This document shows, one piece after another, positions 8,954-17,740 of a stretch of 64,000 nt of DNA. Numbering within the stretch: position 1 is the stretch's first letter; each line of letters starts with the position of its first letter. Both the position numbers and the translations under genes were made by a program. Source of the DNA: Prevotella sp. (lineage in GTDB: Bacteria > Bacteroidota > Bacteroidia > Bacteroidales > Bacteroidaceae); the NCBI GenBank assembly GCA_017961115.1, contig JAGCXX010000121.1:1-64000 (forward strand), written 5' to 3'. The notes under the pieces are model-generated. The model saw only the letters and a list, made by a program, of their open reading frames with translations. It did not search any database and was not told the origin of the DNA.

Positions 8954-9850
8954 ATGATGGACTTTATTTTGAATGCAGTATTAGTTCTTGGAGGAATCGC
9001 GCTGATAGCAGCACTGATTCTGTATTTCTGCTCCAAGAAGTTTGCTGTGAAGGAAGACCCACGATTGGCATTGGTGCAGGAGACACTGCCGGGGGCCAAT
9101 TGTGGCGGATGTGGCTACCCTGGATGCTCGGGGTTGGCTGATGCTTTGGTCAAGGCTGCCGATACGGGTTCCATCGAGGGACTCAGTTGTCCGGTAGGAG
9201 GGTCTGATGTCATGACAAAAGTGGCTGATCTGCTGGGTATGGCCATGGCCAACTCCGAACCTATGGTGGCTGTCGTCAGATGTAACGGCACATGTGAGAA
9301 CAGACCGAAGATTGTGGCATACGATGGTCTGCGCACTTGCTCTGCGATGAACTCATGTGGAGCAGGAGAGACGGGTTGCGGATACGGCTGTCTGGGTTGT
9401 GGCGACTGTGTCGCCGCTTGTAAGTTTGATGCCATTGCCATTAATGACGAAACGGGGCTTCCTGAGGTGGATGAGGAAAAATGCACTTCCTGTGGAGCAT
9501 GTGTCAAAGCATGTCCCCGCCATATCATTGAACTGAGAAAGAAAGGGCCTAAAGGCAGGCGGGTGTATGTGAGATGCGTCAACAAGGACAAGGGAGCTGT
9601 AGCCAAGAAAAACTGTAAGGCAGCATGCATCGGATGCGGAAAATGTGCTAAAGAATGTAAGTTTGAGGCCATAACGGTAGCAGCCAACCTCAGTTACATC
9701 GACCCGGCGAAGTGCCGTCTTTGCCGCAAATGTGAGTCAGTATGTCCCACAGGGTCTATTGTTGCCATGAATTTCCCTCCACGAAAAGAGAAACCAGTCG
9801 TTGAGGAATCCGTCAACACCACATTAACAAATAAGGAGGACAAAGCATGA
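8954..9850 (+). CDS. rnfB: Rnf complex iron-sulfur subunit RnfB
   Basis: RnfB accepts electrons from reduced ferredoxin in the membrane-bound ferredoxin:NAD+ oxidoreductase. An N-terminal membrane helix (residues 4-26) anchors it. The special 4Fe-4S motif CGGCGYPGC is at C50-C58 with its partner C79. Four further ferredoxin-type clusters follow: CLGCGDCVAAC, CTSCGACVKAC, CIGCGKCAKEC and CRLCRKCESVC (about 132-275). The length of 298 residues is at the long end, owing to the four-cluster tail common in anaerobes. It overlaps rnfC by four bases. Confidence 0.95.
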   Translation: MMDFILNAVLVLGGIALIAALILYFCSKKFAVKEDPRLALVQETLPGANCGGCGYPGCSGLADALVKAADTGSIEGLSCPVGGSDVMTKVADLLGMAMANSEPMVAVVRCNGTCENRPKIVAYDGLRTCSAMNSCGAGETGCGYGCLGCGDCVAACKFDAIAINDETGLPEVDEEKCTSCGACVKACPRHIIELRKKGPKGRRVYVRCVNKDKGAVAKKNCKAACIGCGKCAKECKFEAITVAANLSYIDPAKCRLCRKCESVCPTGSIVAMNFPPRKEKPVVEESVNTTLTNKEDKA

Positions 9851-11196
9851 AACTGAAAACATTTAGCATGGGTGGAGTACATCCAGAGGAAAACAAGCTT
9901 ACCTCAGAGGTGACGACGGTGAGCGCAGCATTGCCCGAACAGGCTGTCTTCCCGTTGTCTCAACATATTGGTGCACCCGCCAAACCCATTGTGGCAAGAG
10001 GTGACAAAGTAAAGGTAGGAACGATGATTGCCGAGGCTGGCGGATTTGTTTCCGCACCGATTTTCTCCTCCGTGTCAGGCACTGTTTTGAAAATCGACAA
10101 TGCCATTGATGCCACGGGATATCTTAAGCCTTCCATTATCATCAAGGTGGAAGGGGATGAATGGGAAGAATCAATCGACCGGTCTCAAAAGTTGGAGACG
10201 GTGGCTGAACATCCGGAACTCACTCCGGAAAAGATTGTGGAGAAAGTCAAGAACGCAGGCATCACAGGTATGGGTGGCGCGGGCTTCCCCACCTTCATCA
10301 AACTGACACCCCCGCCAAACGCAAAGGCAGAATGCGTCATCATCAATGCAGTAGAGTGTGAGCCTTATATCACTGCCGACTACAGGCTTATGATGGAACA
10401 TGCCGATGAGATATTGGTTGGTCTGGAATTGCTCATGAAAGCAGCAAAGGTCAGCAAAGGCTATATCGGTATAGAGGATAACAAACCTGCCGCCATCCAA
10501 TTGTTTGAGGAGAAAACGCAGAATCGGGATGACATCGAGGTCGTGCCGCTTGCCAAGAAGTATCCACAGGGAGGGGAAAAACAACTTGTAGATGCTGTTA
10601 TTGGCCGACAGGTTCCAGCACCCCCGGCTATCCCCGTCAATGTGGGGGCTATCGTGCAGAATGTGGGAACTGCATTTGCCGTCTATGAGGCCGTGATGAA
10701 AAACAAGCCTCTTTTCGAGCGATATACCACCGTAACGGGCAAGCAACTCAAGCAGCCGGGCAATTTCCTTGTCCGCATGGGTACACCGATGAAAGACCTT
10801 GTTGAGGCGTGCGGCGGTATGCCCGAAGGCGACAACAAGGTGTTGGCAGGAGGTCCGATGATGGGCAAGGCGCTCACCTCCATAGATGTTCCCATCTGCA
10901 AAGGAACCAACTGCGTGACAGTCATCAGTGGAACGGAAGCACAGAGAAAGGCACCACAGCCTTGCATCCGCTGTGCTAAGTGTGTGAGCGCATGTCCAAT
11001 GGGACTGGAGCCCTATCTTCTCGCTCAGGTTTCATCACTTCATTTATGGGATAAGGCAGAGGCAGAGGACATCACTTCATGTATAGAATGTGGTTCGTGC
11101 ATGTTCACTTGTCCTGCACACCGTCCGTTGCTCGACAATATCAGACTGGGTAAGTCAACTGTAATGGGTATCATCAGAGCCCGGAATGCAAAGTAA
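9847..11196 (+). CDS. rnfC: Rnf complex subunit RnfC
   Basis: RnfC is the cytoplasmic NADH/FMN-binding and Fe-S subunit of the complex. The glycine-rich GMGGAGFPTF (141-150) matches the nucleotide/FMN-binding motif shared with NuoF; the SLBB region follows. Two 4Fe-4S motifs lie near the end: CIRCAKCVSACP from C373 and CIECGSCMFTCP from C412. At 449 residues it lacks the long repetitive C-terminal tail of enterobacterial RsxC. It is translationally coupled to rnfB (ATGA overlap). Confidence 0.95.
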   Translation: MKLKTFSMGGVHPEENKLTSEVTTVSAALPEQAVFPLSQHIGAPAKPIVARGDKVKVGTMIAEAGGFVSAPIFSSVSGTVLKIDNAIDATGYLKPSIIIKVEGDEWEESIDRSQKLETVAEHPELTPEKIVEKVKNAGITGMGGAGFPTFIKLTPPPNAKAECVIINAVECEPYITADYRLMMEHADEILVGLELLMKAAKVSKGYIGIEDNKPAAIQLFEEKTQNRDDIEVVPLAKKYPQGGEKQLVDAVIGRQVPAPPAIPVNVGAIVQNVGTAFAVYEAVMKNKPLFERYTTVTGKQLKQPGNFLVRMGTPMKDLVEACGGMPEGDNKVLAGGPMMGKALTSIDVPICKGTNCVTVISGTEAQRKAPQPCIRCAKCVSACPMGLEPYLLAQVSSLHLWDKAEAEDITSCIECGSCMFTCPAHRPLLDNIRLGKSTVMGIIRARNAK

Positions 11197-11211
11197 TTAA
11201 ATCTTGTAAAA

Positions 11212-12204
11212 ATGGCAAAATTTATCGTTTCTCTGTCTCCGCATGCTCACGGGAAGGATTCCGTTGAGCGCAACATGTATGGAGTGATATTGGCTTTGGT
11301 GCCCGCCTTGCTTGTGTCGTTCTTGTATTTTGGCATTGGTTCGGTTGTTGTGTGTGCTGTGAGCGTAGCCGCATGTGTGTTCTTTGAGTGGGGCATCTCA
11401 AAATATGTGATGGGAAGGCAACCCTCCATCACAGATGGTTCGGCTATCCTGACCGGATTGTTGCTGGGGTTCAACTTGCCTTCCAATCTTCCGTTGTGGA
11501 TTATTATCATCGGTGCGTTGGTTGCCATCGGAATCGGAAAAATGACATTTGGCGGATTGGGGTGCAATCTTTTCAATCCGGCTCTAGTTGGACGCTGTTT
11601 TCTTCTTGTCTCTTTTCCTGCACAAATGACATCGTGGCCTGTTATCGGACAATTGACCAATTATGCTGATGCCACCACAGGAGCTACACCGTTGAGTTTG
11701 ATGAAAATGGCAATCAAGGAGGGTGATGCTTCTTACCTTGAGCAATTGCCTGGTTCATTGAATATGCTGCTCGGAAATGTGCCGGAAGGAGCAGGTACCA
11801 TAGGTGAGGTTTGCGCTTTAGCACTTCTCATAGGATTGGCCTATATGTTGTGGAGAAAAATCATCACATGGCATATTCCTGTCAGCATCATTGCTACGGT
11901 GTTTGTGTTCTGCGGATTGCTCCACCTTGCAAGTCCCATCTATGCCGACCCCGTTTCTGCCATCTTGAGCGGCGGTCTGATGCTTGGAGCCATTTTCATG
12001 GCAACAGATTATGTGACTTCCCCCATGACGCACAAAGGGCAGCTGATATATGGTGTATGTATCGGATTGCTGACTGTCATTATCCGTAATTGGGGCTCTT
12101 ATCCAGAGGGTATGTCGTTCGCCATCTTGATTATGAACGCATTCACTCCGCTGATCAACACATACATTAAACCTAAAAGATTTGGGGAGGTAGTGAGCAA
12201 ATGA
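11212..12204 (+). CDS. rnfD: Rnf complex membrane subunit RnfD
   Basis: Polytopic membrane subunit, 330 residues, with about nine to ten hydrophobic helices. The covalent FMN-attachment threonine is T159 in TTGATPLSL, the expected place for phosphoester-linked FMN. It forms the ion-translocating core with RnfA, RnfE and RnfG, homologous to NqrB. The stop overlaps the rnfG start (ATGA). Confidence 0.95.
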   Translation: MAKFIVSLSPHAHGKDSVERNMYGVILALVPALLVSFLYFGIGSVVVCAVSVAACVFFEWGISKYVMGRQPSITDGSAILTGLLLGFNLPSNLPLWIIIIGALVAIGIGKMTFGGLGCNLFNPALVGRCFLLVSFPAQMTSWPVIGQLTNYADATTGATPLSLMKMAIKEGDASYLEQLPGSLNMLLGNVPEGAGTIGEVCALALLIGLAYMLWRKIITWHIPVSIIATVFVFCGLLHLASPIYADPVSAILSGGLMLGAIFMATDYVTSPMTHKGQLIYGVCIGLLTVIIRNWGSYPEGMSFAILIMNAFTPLINTYIKPKRFGEVVSK

Positions 12205-12824
12205 AAAAACTTGAGTCAACATTAGTCAATATGGTGGGGGTGCTGGTTTGTGTGGCACTGGTCATGGGGGGCATACTGGCGTATGTCAATCATATCACCG
12301 AAGGACCCATCAGCCAACAGGCAGAGAAAGCGCTTTCTGATGGCATCAAGGCTGTCATGATGAGCGACAATCTCAAGGTTTCTGCCAATGACACTATTTG
12401 TGAGACCTTCGACAACAAGGAGTGTGTGTTTATCGTGCACAAAGTTGCTGATGCCTCAGGAAAAGAACTGGGAGCGGCTATTGAGTCCACGACATTGGGA
12501 TTCGGAGGCAACCTCAAGGTGCTGGTGGGTTTCAACCCTGAGGGTGAAATTCTGGGATATACCTTGTTGGAACACGCTGAGACACCGGGACTGGGTGCCA
12601 AGGCCGACACTTGGTTCCAAAAGGACGGCAAGGCAAGCATCATAGGTAAGAACCCTTCCAATCCGCTGACTGTCAGCAAGGACGGAGGGGATGTGGATGC
12701 CATTACTGCTTCCACCATCACATCCAGGGCTTTTCTTAAGGCCATCAATCAGGCTTATGATGTGTATATGAAGAAGAATTCTGATGCCCAAACAGGAGCA
12801 TCGAGGAAAGTTGCACTTAAATAG
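12201..12824 (+). CDS. rnfG: Rnf complex subunit RnfG
   Basis: Periplasm-facing flavin subunit, homologous to NqrC. One N-terminal membrane helix (residues 9-28) is followed by the FMN-binding domain. The covalent FMN threonine is expected at about T172 in DAITASTITS, a variant of the usual SGAT motif. The GLGAK element (ETPGLGAKADTWF) is also present. 207 residues is a normal length. It overlaps rnfD by four bases. Confidence 0.95.
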   Translation: MKKLESTLVNMVGVLVCVALVMGGILAYVNHITEGPISQQAEKALSDGIKAVMMSDNLKVSANDTICETFDNKECVFIVHKVADASGKELGAAIESTTLGFGGNLKVLVGFNPEGEILGYTLLEHAETPGLGAKADTWFQKDGKASIIGKNPSNPLTVSKDGGDVDAITASTITSRAFLKAINQAYDVYMKKNSDAQTGASRKVALK

Positions 12825-12840
12825 CAAAAGGAGGTAGGAT

Positions 12841-13425
12841 ATGAACAATATGAAGATTCTGACCAACGGACTCATCAAGGAGAACCCCATTTTCGTGCTC
12901 CTGCTGGGCATGTGCCCCACACTGGCCACCACGACATCTGCCATGAACGGACTATCCATGGGATTGGCTACCATGTTCGTGCTCATCTGCTCCAATGTGG
13001 TCATCTCATGCATCAAGAAAATCACACCCGACAAGGTGCGTATTCCCGTCTTTATTGTGGTCATCGCATCCTTCGTAACCATCTTGCAGATGTGTATCAA
13101 GGCATATCTGCCAGATGTGGACAAGGCACTTGGACTATTCATACCGCTGATTGTGGTCAACTGCATCATCCTGGGACGTGCGGAGGCTTTTGCATGCAAG
13201 AACAATCCCCTCGCCAGCATGTTTGATGGAATAGGCATTGGACTTGGTTTTACAATGGCCTTAACCATTCTTGGCATTGTACGTGAACTGCTGGGCGCAG
13301 GTTCGATATTTGGATTCATCCTGCTGCCAGAGGTGGCCAACATTCTCATATTCGTGCTGCCTCCGGGAGCTTTCATCACGCTAGGCTATATCATCGCTAT
13401 TGTCAACAAACTAAAGAAAGGATAA
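12841..13425 (+). CDS. rnfE: Rnf complex membrane subunit RnfE
   Basis: Integral membrane subunit of 194 residues with six predicted helices, related to NqrD. The family start ([20 protein letters not shown]) and the cysteine in the [15 protein letters not shown] helix, implicated in the membrane 2Fe-2S site shared with RnfA, are both visible. A good Shine-Dalgarno-like AGGAGG lies a few bases before the ATG, which is stronger than most starts here. Confidence 0.95.
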   Translation: MNNMKILTNGLIKENPIFVLLLGMCPTLATTTSAMNGLSMGLATMFVLICSNVVISCIKKITPDKVRIPVFIVVIASFVTILQMCIKAYLPDVDKALGLFIPLIVVNCIILGRAEAFACKNNPLASMFDGIGIGLGFTMALTILGIVRELLGAGSIFGFILLPEVANILIFVLPPGAFITLGYIIAIVNKLKKG

Positions 13426-13428
13426 ATC

Positions 13429-14031
13429 ATGGAATATATCTTGATTTTTATATCTGCCATCTTTGTCAACAACATAGTGCTGTCGCAGTTTTTGGGGATT
13501 TGCCCGTTCCTCGGGGTCTCCAAAAAGGTCGACACGGCTTTGGGCATGGGTGCAGCCGTGGCATTTGTGATGACACTTGCCACTGTGGTGACCTTCCTGG
13601 TGCAGACCTATGTGCTCAACCCCTTGGGGCTGCAGTATCTCCAGACCTTGGCATTCATCTTGGTCATCGCATCATTGGTGCAAATGGTTGAGATAATCCT
13701 CAAAAAAGTCTCCCCCAGCCTTTACCAGGCTTTGGGAATCTTTCTTCCGCTCATCACCACCAACTGTGCCGTTCTGGGCGTGGCCATCCTGGTCATACAG
13801 AAAGACTTCAACCTTCTGCAAGCTGTGGTATATGCTTTCTCTACTGCATTGGGATTCGCATTGGCTCTTACCGTCTTTGCAGGATTGCGCGAGCAGTTGT
13901 CGCTGGTCAAGGTGCCCAAGGGCATGAGCGGCATGGCCATCGTACTTGTTACTGCCGGACTCCTCAGCCTTGCATTCATGGGTTTCTCAGGAGTTGACGG
14001 CGGACTGAAGATTCTTTTTGGACTGGACTGA
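13429..14031 (+). CDS. rnfA: Rnf complex membrane subunit RnfA
   Basis: Integral membrane subunit of 200 residues, six predicted helices, homologous to NqrE and paired with RnfE as an inverted-topology partner. The motifs NNIVLSQFLGICPFLGVSKK and PLITTNCAVLGVAIL are typical, including the two membrane cysteines. It begins three bases after rnfE and closes the operon in the order B-C-D-G-E-A. The complex couples ferredoxin oxidation to Na+ or H+ export. Confidence 0.95.
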   Translation: MEYILIFISAIFVNNIVLSQFLGICPFLGVSKKVDTALGMGAAVAFVMTLATVVTFLVQTYVLNPLGLQYLQTLAFILVIASLVQMVEIILKKVSPSLYQALGIFLPLITTNCAVLGVAILVIQKDFNLLQAVVYAFSTALGFALALTVFAGLREQLSLVKVPKGMSGMAIVLVTAGLLSLAFMGFSGVDGGLKILFGLD

Positions 14032-14055
14032 TCACATCATTTATATATTAACCAT

Positions 14056-15093
14056 ATGAAACAAACAATTCTTGTCACAGGTGGAACTGGATTTATTGGT
14101 TCTCATACCACCGTTGAACTTCAGGAAGCTGGATATGACGTAGTCATTGTCGACAACTTGTCCAACTCCAAAATTGAGGTGTTGGACGGCATCGAGAAAA
14201 TCACTGGCAAACGGCCGGCTTTTGAACAAGTGGACTGCTGTTACCTCGCTGCTCTTGAGGGTGTCTTTGCCAAATATCCTGGTATCAAGGGCATCATCCA
14301 CTTTGCAGCAAGCAAGGCGGTAGGGGAGAGTGTGGAGAAACCGCTTCTCTATTATAGAAACAACATCAACAGCCTTGTCAATCTGTTGGAACTCATGCCC
14401 AAGTACGATGTCAAGGGAATCATCTTCTCTTCGAGTTGTACGGTTTATGGGCAGCCATCACCCGAGAACCTCCCTGTTACAGAGGAGGCGCCCATCCAGA
14501 AAGCTTTGAGTCCTTATGGCAACACCAAGCAAATCAACGAGGAAATCATTCAGGACTATATCCACAGCGGAGCACCTATCAAGTCTGTTATTTTGAGATA
14601 CTTCAATCCTATCGGTGCCCATCCCACGGCACTGATTGGCGAGCTGCCTCTGGGTGTACCGATGAACCTCATTCCATTTGTCACACAGACTGCCATTGGC
14701 ATCCGCAAAGAACTGAAAGTGTTTGGCAACGACTACAACACGCCCGACGGCACATGCATTCGCGACTATATCTATGTGGTAGACTTGGCTAAGGCTCATG
14801 TTGCTGCAATGACGCGCGTGTTGGAGAAAGAAACAGACCCTGTGGAAATCTTCAATATCGGTACCGGACGTGGTCTTTCTACTCTTGAGGTGGTAGAAGG
14901 CTTCGAAAAGGCCACTGGTGTCAAATTGAACTGGACGTATGCCCCACGGCGTGAGGGTGACATTGAGAAAGTCTGGGGTAATGTCGACAAGGCCAATAAG
15001 GTTCTGGGATGGAAAGCTGACACACCGATAGAGGATGTCCTGGCATCTGCATGGAAGTGGCAGGTCCGTCTCCGTGATGAGGGGGTCATGTAG
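14056..15093 (+). CDS. galE: UDP-glucose 4-epimerase GalE
   Basis: Interconverts UDP-glucose and UDP-galactose; extended SDR family. NAD-binding motif GGTGFIGSH at 9-17, catalytic S127 in SSSCTVYG, and the Y154-x3-K158 pair in SPYGNTK are present. Length 345 is standard. It lies 24 bases after rnfA with no promoter or terminator I can see, so it may be read through from the rnf operon. It supplies UDP-galactose for surface glycans and feeds galactose into glycolysis, which fits the GH2 enzyme at the left end. Confidence 0.93.
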   Translation: MKQTILVTGGTGFIGSHTTVELQEAGYDVVIVDNLSNSKIEVLDGIEKITGKRPAFEQVDCCYLAALEGVFAKYPGIKGIIHFAASKAVGESVEKPLLYYRNNINSLVNLLELMPKYDVKGIIFSSSCTVYGQPSPENLPVTEEAPIQKALSPYGNTKQINEEIIQDYIHSGAPIKSVILRYFNPIGAHPTALIGELPLGVPMNLIPFVTQTAIGIRKELKVFGNDYNTPDGTCIRDYIYVVDLAKAHVAAMTRVLEKETDPVEIFNIGTGRGLSTLEVVEGFEKATGVKLNWTYAPRREGDIEKVWGNVDKANKVLGWKADTPIEDVLASAWKWQVRLRDEGVM

Positions 15094-15637
15094 TATTCCT
15101 GTGTCGGACTTCACCAAAAAATATCGTTCGCTTCTCGGCGACATCACAATTGCTTCTGACGGAACCAGTCTTGTGGGACTTTGGTTTGACGGTCAGAAGC
15201 ATTTTGCTGAGTCATTATCCATAGGACATGTGGAGCAGGCAGACCTGCCCGTTTTCAGGCAAACAGAGGCATGGCTTGACTCCTATTTTGGTGGTGAACA
15301 GCCTTCATTCACTCCGCCTTTGTTGATGCGTACCTCTGAGTTTCGAAAAAGAATTTGGGCAGAGCTGCTCAATATCCCTTATGGTGAGACGGTGACCTAT
15401 GGCGACATTGCCAAAATCCTCGCCAAGGAGCGTGGACTCTCGTCGTTTTCAGCACAGGCTGTTGGCAATGCCGTGGCACACAACGCCATCTCGCTGATTA
15501 TCCCATGCCATCGCGTTGTGGGTACAAACGGCTCTCTTACCGGTTATGCCGGCGGTTTGGAGCGTAAAGCGTTTCTCTTGCAGATGGAGAAAGCATGGAA
15601 AAAAGGTGATACATCCAAACCTATCATGTTTTTTTAG
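15077..15637 (+). CDS. ogt: Methylated-DNA-protein cysteine methyltransferase
   Basis: Suicide DNA-repair protein that moves the alkyl group from O6-alkylguanine to its own cysteine. The reactive cysteine is C144 in IPCHRVVG; the helix-turn-helix region (YGETVTYGDIAKIL) and the arginine finger follow the family pattern. I chose the ATG at 15077 (186 residues), which overlaps the galE end by 17 bases; an upstream start at 15035 would overlap more. No Ada-type N-terminal domain is present, so it is the Ogt form. Confidence 0.9.
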   Translation: MRGSCSIPVSDFTKKYRSLLGDITIASDGTSLVGLWFDGQKHFAESLSIGHVEQADLPVFRQTEAWLDSYFGGEQPSFTPPLLMRTSEFRKRIWAELLNIPYGETVTYGDIAKILAKERGLSSFSAQAVGNAVAHNAISLIIPCHRVVGTNGSLTGYAGGLERKAFLLQMEKAWKKGDTSKPIMFF

Positions 15638-15665
15638 ATTTGGAGAAAGATTAATCCTCAGACCT

Positions 15666-15687
15666 CTTGTTGGCACAAATCAACAAG
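15666..15687. terminator. Possible bidirectional terminator hairpin
   Basis: A 7-bp stem (CTTGTTG 15666-15672 with CAACAAG 15681-15687) sits between two convergent genes. There is no strong T-run, so the call is weak. Confidence 0.3.
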
Positions 15688-15691
15688 AATC

Positions 15692-16729
15692 CTATTTGTT
15701 GGGAAATGCCTTCTGTAGCCGTTTGTATTCTTTCTTGGTCAGTCGCATGAAAGAGCCATGCTGAGGAGCTGTCACACCAACGATGTCAACGGGGGAATTG
15801 AAATTCCTGAGATATTTGTCGGCCTTGCAGATGCGGTAGTGCTTGGGGTTGGACGAGTATTCTATATATGCCACACGCCAAGTATCATCACCGATGAGTT
15901 GGAAAGCAGAGGAACCCTCACATTTCTTGTTGCCCTCAAAGTTTACATAGTCGTCTTCCACGGGCTCACTCCAGGGACCTGTCAGATGGTCTGCGGTGGC
16001 AGTGTAGATACCGGGCTTGCCCCCTTCTTTCTTGATGAGCATATGATACTTCCCGTCAGACTTCAGATAATTGATGTCTGCGTCGATGGTGGCGTAGCCC
16101 CAGTCAAACAGCAAGCGTGGCTTGGTGAGTTTGGTGAAACTCTCGTCGGCATAGGAATAGTACATCCGGTCGTATCGCTCCTCGGCGCGGTTCAAAAGCG
16201 AGTAATAAATCATATATCCGCCTTTCTTGCCGTTTTCCCATTGGTAGTTGGGGTCCCAGAAAATCTGTGGCGCCCACACACGGTTGATGGTGCTGTAGTC
16301 GCGGTAGGGGTCGGGAGATTGGGGGTCGCAGAAGATGGAGGCTCCCTTGCGGAAGTCGAAAGTGACAGACTCCCAGGTAATCATGTCCTTGCTGTGGAGC
16401 AGGTCGATACCGTAGTTGTTCCATTCTTTTGATTTGCGTACACACATATCCGTGGTCACCATCAGGTAACCCTTTCCATTATGTGCGCGTGTAATGAAGG
16501 CATCACGTGTTCCACCTTCGATACGGGCATGTACTTCGGGGTCGAAAACGGCGTCTCCATTGTTCAGGTCCTCATAGTGGTATCCGTCTCGGCTGAGCGC
16601 GTATGCGGTATATTCACCACGGTCGCTCATGTGGCAATACAGGTAGCCGTATGTGCCTTTTTGCAGGTTTTGGGCAAAGGCAGTGAGCGACAGCAACAGG
16701 ATGGCGGTTGTTAAAAGGCTTTTTCTCAT
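15692..16729 (-). CDS. Glycoside hydrolase family 43-like enzyme
   Basis: Exported enzyme of 345 residues with signal peptide (MRKSLLTTAILLLSLTAFAQ). The body looks like a five-bladed beta-propeller of the GH43 clan: the blade motif LLHSKDMITWESV, the segment RVWAPQIFWDP, the acidic centre YATIDADINYL, and the acid candidate E in KCEGSSAFQLIG. GH43 members cleave arabinan, xylan or galactan side chains. Which substrate applies is not visible. It is the last gene after valS and the alpha/beta hydrolase on the minus strand. Confidence 0.75.
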   Translation of the reverse strand: MRKSLLTTAILLLSLTAFAQNLQKGTYGYLYCHMSDRGEYTAYALSRDGYHYEDLNNGDAVFDPEVHARIEGGTRDAFITRAHNGKGYLMVTTDMCVRKSKEWNNYGIDLLHSKDMITWESVTFDFRKGASIFCDPQSPDPYRDYSTINRVWAPQIFWDPNYQWENGKKGGYMIYYSLLNRAEERYDRMYYSYADESFTKLTKPRLLFDWGYATIDADINYLKSDGKYHMLIKKEGGKPGIYTATADHLTGPWSEPVEDDYVNFEGNKKCEGSSAFQLIGDDTWRVAYIEYSSNPKHYRICKADKYLRNFNSPVDIVGVTAPQHGSFMRLTKKEYKRLQKAFPNK

Positions 16730-16770
16730 GTTCTTATAGTTTGTTGTTAGGGTTTGTAGTATGCAGACGT

Positions 16771-17736
16771 TTACATTCCGGATGCGGAGAGAAATTCCCT
16801 GACGTGTTGCTCATATTCCTTGGGATAATCCCTGAAGGAATGGGCATGGTCGGTGCCTTTGGTAATCCAAATCGATTTTGGCTGCCCCTTGGCCTCATAG
16901 AGAGGATATACCATATTTGAGGGCACAAAGTCATCGTTATCGCCATGAATGAACAGCATGGGCTTGTGGCATTTCTTAACCATATTGACTGAGGATGCCT
17001 CTTTGAAAGACCATCCATAGCGTAGTTGGCAAAGGAGGCTCGAACTATACAAGATGGGAAAATCGGGGAGGCCATACCTTCCTTTCAACTCATGGCTGAG
17101 CTCATCCCACACACTGGTGTAGCCGCAATCCTCAATGTAGCATTTGATTTGTGGGATGTTTTCCTTTCCTGAGATATTCATGGCAGTGGAAGCTCCCATC
17201 GAAACGCCTTGTATCGCAATCTGGGCAGAGTCGCTTTCGCAGAAAAGTCGGACGACTATGGGTATCCATTCCAATACGTCATCAGCGTCCTTCCAGCCCA
17301 TCTGCACCTCGTCACCGTCGCTTTGACCATGGCCATGATGCTCCGGCATGAAAATGTTGAGGCGGAGGCTGTCGCGGAACATACGTGCTATCTTCATTGA
17401 TGAGTAGACATTGCAAGTGTATCCGTGCAGTATCATCATCGTCCGGTTGGTGCTGTCGGGGGCTGAGGCATATACGGCATGAAGATGTCGCCCATCGTGG
17501 GTCGTCAATGTGGTGTCGCACATGACACCACACTTTCTTAGACTGTCCGCCCATGAGAGCACATCAGGAGCCTCTTCCTCAAGTATGGCTCGCCGCGAAG
17601 CGATATCTTTGCCACTGAGGTCGCCAAGCGACACGTGCAGCAGATAGAAACTGCCAGCGACGAGTATCAGCATTACGGCGGCAACTGTCACCAGTACCGC
17701 CTTAATCGCTCTTTTGATGTGCTTGTTGGAGCGCAT
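16771..17736 (-). CDS. Alpha/beta hydrolase, membrane-anchored
   Basis: 321 residues with an N-terminal membrane helix (about 11-33) and an alpha/beta hydrolase fold. Oxyanion motif MMILHGYT (about 101-107), nucleophile S179 in GVSMGAS, acid D268 in HGDNDDFVP and histidine H297 (or H299) in TDHAHSF. The family (BAAT/dienelactone-like serine hydrolases) cleaves esters or small peptides. It starts four bases after valS ends, so it is probably co-transcribed. Substrate unknown. Confidence 0.8.
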   Translation of the reverse strand: MRSNKHIKRAIKAVLVTVAAVMLILVAGSFYLLHVSLGDLSGKDIASRRAILEEEAPDVLSWADSLRKCGVMCDTTLTTHDGRHLHAVYASAPDSTNRTMMILHGYTCNVYSSMKIARMFRDSLRLNIFMPEHHGHGQSDGDEVQMGWKDADDVLEWIPIVVRLFCESDSAQIAIQGVSMGASTAMNISGKENIPQIKCYIEDCGYTSVWDELSHELKGRYGLPDFPILYSSSLLCQLRYGWSFKEASSVNMVKKCHKPMLFIHGDNDDFVPSNMVYPLYEAKGQPKSIWITKGTDHAHSFRDYPKEYEQHVREFLSASGM

Positions 17737-17740
17737 GGCC

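Noticed and set aside
12456..13379. 307-codon minus-strand open frame
   Set aside because: Antisense to rnfG and rnfE, both firmly identified; composition is that of a shadow frame.
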